Source of the DNA: Sandaracinaceae bacterium
GTDB taxonomy: Bacteria > Myxococcota_A > Polyangia > Polyangiales > Houyiibacteriaceae
DNA: 7,917 nucleotides
Direction: 5' to 3'
Assembly (NCBI GenBank): GCA_012514415.1
Contig: JAAZAH010000149.1
Location: 1-7,917, forward strand
This document shows positions 5,179 to 7,917 of the stretch, piece by piece. Position numbers and translations under genes: made by a program. Position 1 is the stretch's first letter. Every line of letters begins with the position of its first letter. The notes under the pieces were generated by a model. It was not told where the DNA came from. It saw only the letters and a list, made by a program, of their open reading frames with translations, and did no database searches.

Positions 5179-7104
5179 ATGAAGCGCTATCGCGATCGCG
5201 AGGGGTGCCTTGGGAGAGCCGCTCCAATCGAGTGCGCTCGCGCCCGGTTCTTGGCGCCAAGCCGCGCCCACCGACGCGCGGTCTGGACCTTTGCGATCGC
5301 GAGCTTGTTCGTCTTATGGAGCCGCGAGGCAGACGCCACGCCAAGCGCGCGCTTCGGTGATCACCACTACGAGCTCGACGTTCGCCTCGATACCGAGGCC
5401 CGCTCCATTCGCGGGCTCCTCCGCATCGAATACACCAACCGGAGCGAGGCGAGCCTCCACGATCTCCTCTTTCATCTCTACCCGAACGCGTTCCGTGATG
5501 AAAGCACCGTGTTTATGCGCGAAAGCGGCGGGGCGCTCCGCGGAGTGGAGGCCGAAGGCGGCGGTAAGATCACTCTCCACTCGCTCCGCGTTGGGGGTGT
5601 CGAGCGGCTCGACGCGGCCGAAGATGAGCTCATCCCACAGGACCGCACCCAGCTTCGCCTGCCACTCGAAGAGCCGCTCCACGCGGGCGAACGACTCGAG
5701 GTCGAGATCGAGTTCACGACCGAGCTTCCGAAGCTCTTCGCGCGAAGCGGCTATATCGACGATTTCTACGTTGGAGCGCAGTTTTTTCCGAAGCTCGCCA
5801 AGCTCACCCCTCAGGGTGAGTGGGTCTCCTTCCCCTACCATGGGCTCGGCGAGTTTTACGCCGATTTCGCGAGCTATCACCTCCGGCTTTCTGCGCCCCA
5901 TTCGATGATCGTCGCGGCGAACGGTGTCCGAGGCCAAGACGAAGTCATCGGCAGCCGTCGCATCCATTCTTTTATCGCCGAGGACATGCACGATCTGGTC
6001 TTCGTTGCCTCGAACGATCTCGAGCTGAAGACGACGCGCTGTCACGGCATCCGTGTTCACCTCTTCTTTCCCAAGGGCGCCGAACAAGTCGCCGATGAGA
6101 GCGAGGCGCTTAGCTGTTTCGGTCTCGGTTATCTTGGCGACTTACTCTTTCCCTACCCGTATAAAGATCTTTCCATCGTCATCCCCATCCGGCGCGCGAG
6201 CGGAGGCGCGGGCATGGAATACCCAGGGCTCTTTCTAACGAACGCAGGCGCGCTGCCGCCGCCCGGATTTCGCTTCTTTGGACATGAGGCAACCACGGCA
6301 CACGAACTTTCACATCAGTACTTCCAAGGGGTGATCGCGAGCGACGAGGTGAACCATCCGCTCCTCGACGAAGGGCTCGCGAGCTTCTTCACCTACGAGC
6401 TTCTCCGCGCGGCGTATGGGCGGCAGCGGTCGGGGCTCGAATGGCCGGCGATCGATGCCTACGAGCTGCTCCGCCTTTACCAAGATGAGCGACCGAGCCC
6501 CGCGACTCGGCCCGCGTTCCTCTATAAGGATGGCGTCGAGCTCTATCAGGCGATCTACGCGCGCGTTCCCCTCCTCCTCGAGACCATTGCTCGAACCTAT
6601 GGACGCGAGCAATTGCTCAAGACCCTCGCCGGTTATGCGCGGCGGCATCGCTTCGGCCATCCAACTCCCGAAGACCTCTACCGCGCGTTCGAGGAGGGGT
6701 ATTCAAAGGATTTTCTTCGCCTGGTCGTGAAGCCGGCGCTACAAAAAGGGAGCGGTGCGCGCTTTCGCCTCGAAGCGGTTCACGACCCTGCGTCCGAAGA
6801 TGCCTTGGGGCGATCGGAGAAGGATCGACGCTTCAAAGCGATCCGCGAGGGTTCGCTCCCGATCCCCACGATGATTGCAGCCTTCTACGAAGACGGCCGA
6901 GTTCTGAGTGTGCCCTTTCCCGAAGACGTCTCCGAGCTTGAGCTCCGCTTTGAGCGCGAAGGCCTTGTGCGCGTCGAGATCGATCCCGAGCGACGCAATC
7001 TCTTGGATCGACGGCGGGGGGATCAGCGCATGCTTTACAACCCGCGCCCCTCGCCTCGACTCGAAAAGCTCCTACGCGCGCTATTCGCGCTCATCGCCCT
7101 ATGA
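5179..7104 (+). CDS. Exported M1 family zinc metallopeptidase
   Basis: About 641 residues from ATG 5179, an aminopeptidase-N-type protease with a secretion signal. The zinc site is HELSH (375-379) plus Glu 398, giving the HExxH-18-E spacing of family M1. The upstream GGAGMEYPG around 342-350 corresponds to the GxMEN substrate-binding loop with Y for N. Tyr 460 in AIYARVPLLL is a likely transition-state tyrosine. An N-terminal beta-domain (about 60-290) precedes the catalytic core, and no ERAP1-type C-terminal helical domain is present, so it is a short M1 form. The signal has RR, a hydrophobic core near 34-47 and a probable cleavage after ADA (51-53), so it acts in the periplasm, on the surface or outside. 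The long 33-residue lead before the core is odd: TTG 5251 would give a normal 29-residue signal, and ATG 5086 would overlap tsaE. Its stop overlaps the next gene's start. Its natural peptide substrate is unknown. Confidence 0.9.
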   Translation: MKRYRDREGCLGRAAPIECARARFLAPSRAHRRAVWTFAIASLFVLWSREADATPSARFGDHHYELDVRLDTEARSIRGLLRIEYTNRSEASLHDLLFHLYPNAFRDESTVFMRESGGALRGVEAEGGGKITLHSLRVGGVERLDAAEDELIPQDRTQLRLPLEEPLHAGERLEVEIEFTTELPKLFARSGYIDDFYVGAQFFPKLAKLTPQGEWVSFPYHGLGEFYADFASYHLRLSAPHSMIVAANGVRGQDEVIGSRRIHSFIAEDMHDLVFVASNDLELKTTRCHGIRVHLFFPKGAEQVADESEALSCFGLGYLGDLLFPYPYKDLSIVIPIRRASGGAGMEYPGLFLTNAGALPPPGFRFFGHEATTAHELSHQYFQGVIASDEVNHPLLDEGLASFFTYELLRAAYGRQRSGLEWPAIDAYELLRLYQDERPSPATRPAFLYKDGVELYQAIYARVPLLLETIARTYGREQLLKTLAGYARRHRFGHPTPEDLYRAFEEGYSKDFLRLVVKPALQKGSGARFRLEAVHDPASEDALGRSEKDRRFKAIREGSLPIPTMIAAFYEDGRVLSVPFPEDVSELELRFEREGLVRVEIDPERRNLLDRRRGDQRMLYNPRPSPRLEKLLRALFALIAL

Positions 7105-7917
7105 TGAGACGTTTTTTCGCACCGAAGAGCATCGCGGGGGCCGAGGTCGCTTTCACCCCTTCCTCGATGCGCCTTTTCCGTGCTGGGCTCGTCGCCGTTT
7201 CCACCTCGTTGCTCATGACGAGCCTAGGGGCGCTTCTTTCGCAGAACATCGAAGACCAGCTCGCGGCGCGAGGGCTCCAATCGTCAAGCAACATTGACCT
7301 TTTTGAGCTCTTCTTCTTTGAAGGCGCGCTGAACCCACCGGCACTCACCGCGATTTATGCGCTCCTCGCCCTCGCCTTCACGGCGCCCTTCATCGATCTC
7401 GCCCTTCTCTACGCTTTGGATCCGACGATGGCGAGCGTATCGCGTGCACTCAAGGCGGCGAAAAGAAACTATCTTCACGGCGTGATCCGTGCGCTCCATC
7501 CCGCCGGCGCCTTTATTTTGCTCGCGCTCGGCCTTGGAGCGCTCCCGCTCTTGGCCGCCCTCCTGCTCGAGACGCATCCGAACGACGAGACGCGCCTTCT
7601 GATCGTCGGATGCGCCTCCATCCCTGCCCTGCTTTCGCTCGCGCTCTATCCCGTCGCCGTCGATCGCGCCCGGATCGAACTCGTCGAGCGACCGAACCGC
7701 GCCAGCTGGCTTTCCGTGCGTGAGATTCTCTGCTTTGCGCCCGTGCACTATCTCATGCTGGCCCTCCGCCTTGGTCTCCTCGTCCACTCCTCGGGCGCGC
7801 ACGGCGAGCTCTTCGTTCTTTCCGCACTCGGTGCGACCCTTCGGATATCTGAACTCGAGGCACATCGACGCGTCGCGCAAAGCTGTCTGCGCCGGCAGCA
7901 CGACGGGCACACGCCCT
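7101..7917 (+). CDS. Multi-pass membrane protein, partial at right edge
   Basis: An open frame of 272 codons that runs off the window without a stop. Its ATG overlaps the TGA of the peptidase gene in ATGATGA fashion (7101-7106), so it is probably translationally coupled; the second ATG at 7104 is an alternative start. Hydrophobic stretches at about 25-46, 80-105, 134-157, 166-187 and 206-229 suggest four to five membrane passes so far. The N terminus is short and basic (MMRRFF) and a charged Lys/Arg loop lies at about 115-130 (KAAKRNYLHG). I recognise no family. It has a strong CTC/GCG codon bias matching its neighbours, and the opposing minus-strand frame is charged low-complexity sequence typical of a shadow. 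Being coupled to an exported peptidase suggests an envelope role; a transport, anchoring or maturation function would be guesswork. Confidence 0.82.
   Translation, partial: MMRRFFAPKSIAGAEVAFTPSSMRLFRAGLVAVSTSLLMTSLGALLSQNIEDQLAARGLQSSSNIDLFELFFFEGALNPPALTAIYALLALAFTAPFIDLALLYALDPTMASVSRALKAAKRNYLHGVIRALHPAGAFILLALGLGALPLLAALLLETHPNDETRLLIVGCASIPALLSLALYPVAVDRARIELVERPNRASWLSVREILCFAPVHYLMLALRLGLLVHSSGAHGELFVLSALGATLRISELEAHRRVAQSCLRRQHDGHTP

Noticed and set aside
5314..6087. A 257-codon minus-strand frame opposite the M1 peptidase.
   Set aside because: It is antisense to the conserved peptidase N-terminal domain, is compositionally a mirror of it, and matches no family I know.
7284..7910. 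A 208-codon minus-strand frame opposite the partial membrane protein.
   Set aside because: It is extremely charged and low in hydrophobic residues, as expected for the complement of a membrane protein; the plus frame continues without a stop and is coupled to the peptidase.

Overview
The window is GC-rich, gene-dense bacterial DNA with a strong bias for codons ending in G or C (CTC, GTC, CGC, GAG). The mix of a cytosolic multi-domain diguanylate cyclase with tandem HAMP-like units, small STAS-like proteins, an exported M1 metallopeptidase and a FadD-like ligase would fit a myxobacterial or other deltaproteobacterium-like genome. That placement is inference from style and content; no taxonomic marker (rRNA, ribosomal protein) is present. 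I see no tRNA, rRNA, CRISPR array, insertion sequence, integrase or other mobile-element hallmark.

Layout. Positions 1-663 hold no gene I can support: an open frame enters from the left edge and ends at 436 but degrades into arginine-rich, rare-codon sequence, and the rest contains small inverted repeats. Just before the first gene are a candidate sigma70-type promoter (609-637) and a 14-bp inverted repeat (649-662). A tight plus-strand operon follows: two paralogous small STAS/SpoIIAA-like proteins (664-1116 and 1141-1548), then a HAMP-HAMP-PAS-GGDEF diguanylate cyclase (1554-2825). It converges on a minus-strand pair: tsaE (5099-4545), the ATPase of tRNA t6A synthesis, followed by an acyl-CoA synthetase-type AMP ligase (4435-2927) that starts with TTG. 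Divergent from tsaE is a second plus-strand operon: an exported M1 family zinc metallopeptidase (5179-7104) overlapping by 4 bp a multi-pass membrane protein (from 7101) cut off by the right edge.

How the genes may work together. The first operon looks like a signalling cassette: two STAS-like domains that could act as binding or switch modules, next to a soluble c-di-GMP synthase with intact catalytic and inhibitory sites. TsaE is a housekeeping gene, and its link with the ligase may be no more than co-orientation. The peptidase and the membrane protein are probably translationally coupled and both concern the envelope, but the membrane protein's role is unknown. The least ordinary item is the STAS-STAS-cyclase cassette; I do not claim it as a proven new system.
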